DNA from: Acidobacteriaceae bacterium
GTDB lineage: Bacteria; Acidobacteriota; Terriglobia; Terriglobales; Acidobacteriaceae
Assembly (NCBI GenBank): GCA_030039895.1
Contig: JASHUR010000328.1
Span: 1-5,003 of the forward strand
Direction: 5' to 3'
Length of the DNA stretch: 5,003 bases
Every line of letters starts with the position of its first letter. Within the stretch, counting starts at the first letter, position 1. The position numbers were made by a program, and so were the translations under genes. Of this stretch, positions 4,955 to 5,003 are shown piece after piece. The notes under the pieces were generated by a model that was not told where the DNA came from, did no database searches, and was given only the letters and a program-made list of their open reading frames with translations.

Positions 4955-5003
4955 CTATACCGGCAACTGCTCAGAAAACTGCGCTTTCAGATGATTGATG
5001 ACA
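4955..5003 (-). CDS. Possible last codons of a leftward gene entering from the right edge
   Basis: From the window edge the minus strand reads 15 codons (VINHLKAQFSEQLPV) and a TAG at 4955-4957, about 100 bases before the leftward terminator. The position before a terminator fits a gene end, but the piece is too short to identify and could be chance. Confidence 0.2.
   Translation of the reverse strand, partial: VINHLKAQFSEQLPV

Overview
The window looks like an accessory, transposon-rich piece of a GC-rich soil bacterium, most likely an Acidobacteriota (Terriglobia/Acidobacteriaceae-like) genome. Three things suggest this. The truncated secreted protein at the left edge has a layout I associate with that phylum: a signal peptide, an N-terminal degron-like 'LTxxDLxQMKxAGF...LKQAGLSERVIDA' segment, then an 'IPDDIGIYVQ...PVEVVNFKT' segment. 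Strong SD sequences (AGGAGG) precede genes. A 35-bp palindromic repeat is present in two copies, and its translations ('SDRSSSLG', 'PQRQVFVAG') look familiar from such genomes. The assignment is inference from memory, not a search.

Layout: (1) 1-518, minus strand: 5' part of a secreted protein gene that runs off the left edge. (2) About 532-1050: no gene, one weak candidate promoter for the leftward gene. (3) About 1052-1392, plus strand: a decayed ISL3-family transposase C-terminus with a frameshift and in-frame stops. (4) 1393-1599: spacer, including an open frame that continues past the stop of the neighbouring gene, and a hairpin. (5) 1600-4726, minus strand: a compact four-gene IS21-family operon, transcribed right to left: a zinc-cluster protein, istA (DDE transposase), istB (AAA+ helper ATPase) and a small conserved-looking accessory protein. 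(6) 4727-5003: a long imperfect hairpin, a strong leftward-facing terminator, and possibly the last codons of another leftward gene.

The IS21 genes are tightly coupled. The zinc-cluster stop lies 7 bp before the istA ATG, istA and istB overlap, and istB and the accessory gene share an ATGA overlap with the SD inside istB. The IstAB pair would carry out transposition (IstA cuts and joins DNA, IstB selects or remodels target DNA). The two small proteins are passengers or accessories of unknown role.

The most interesting feature is the exact 35-bp palindromic repeat. It occurs once at the zinc-cluster/istA junction and once at the istA/istB junction, in opposite orientations. Each copy supplies part of the C-terminal tail of the upstream protein and leaves the downstream start usable. 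I could not define the terminal inverted repeats or target duplication of the IS21 element.
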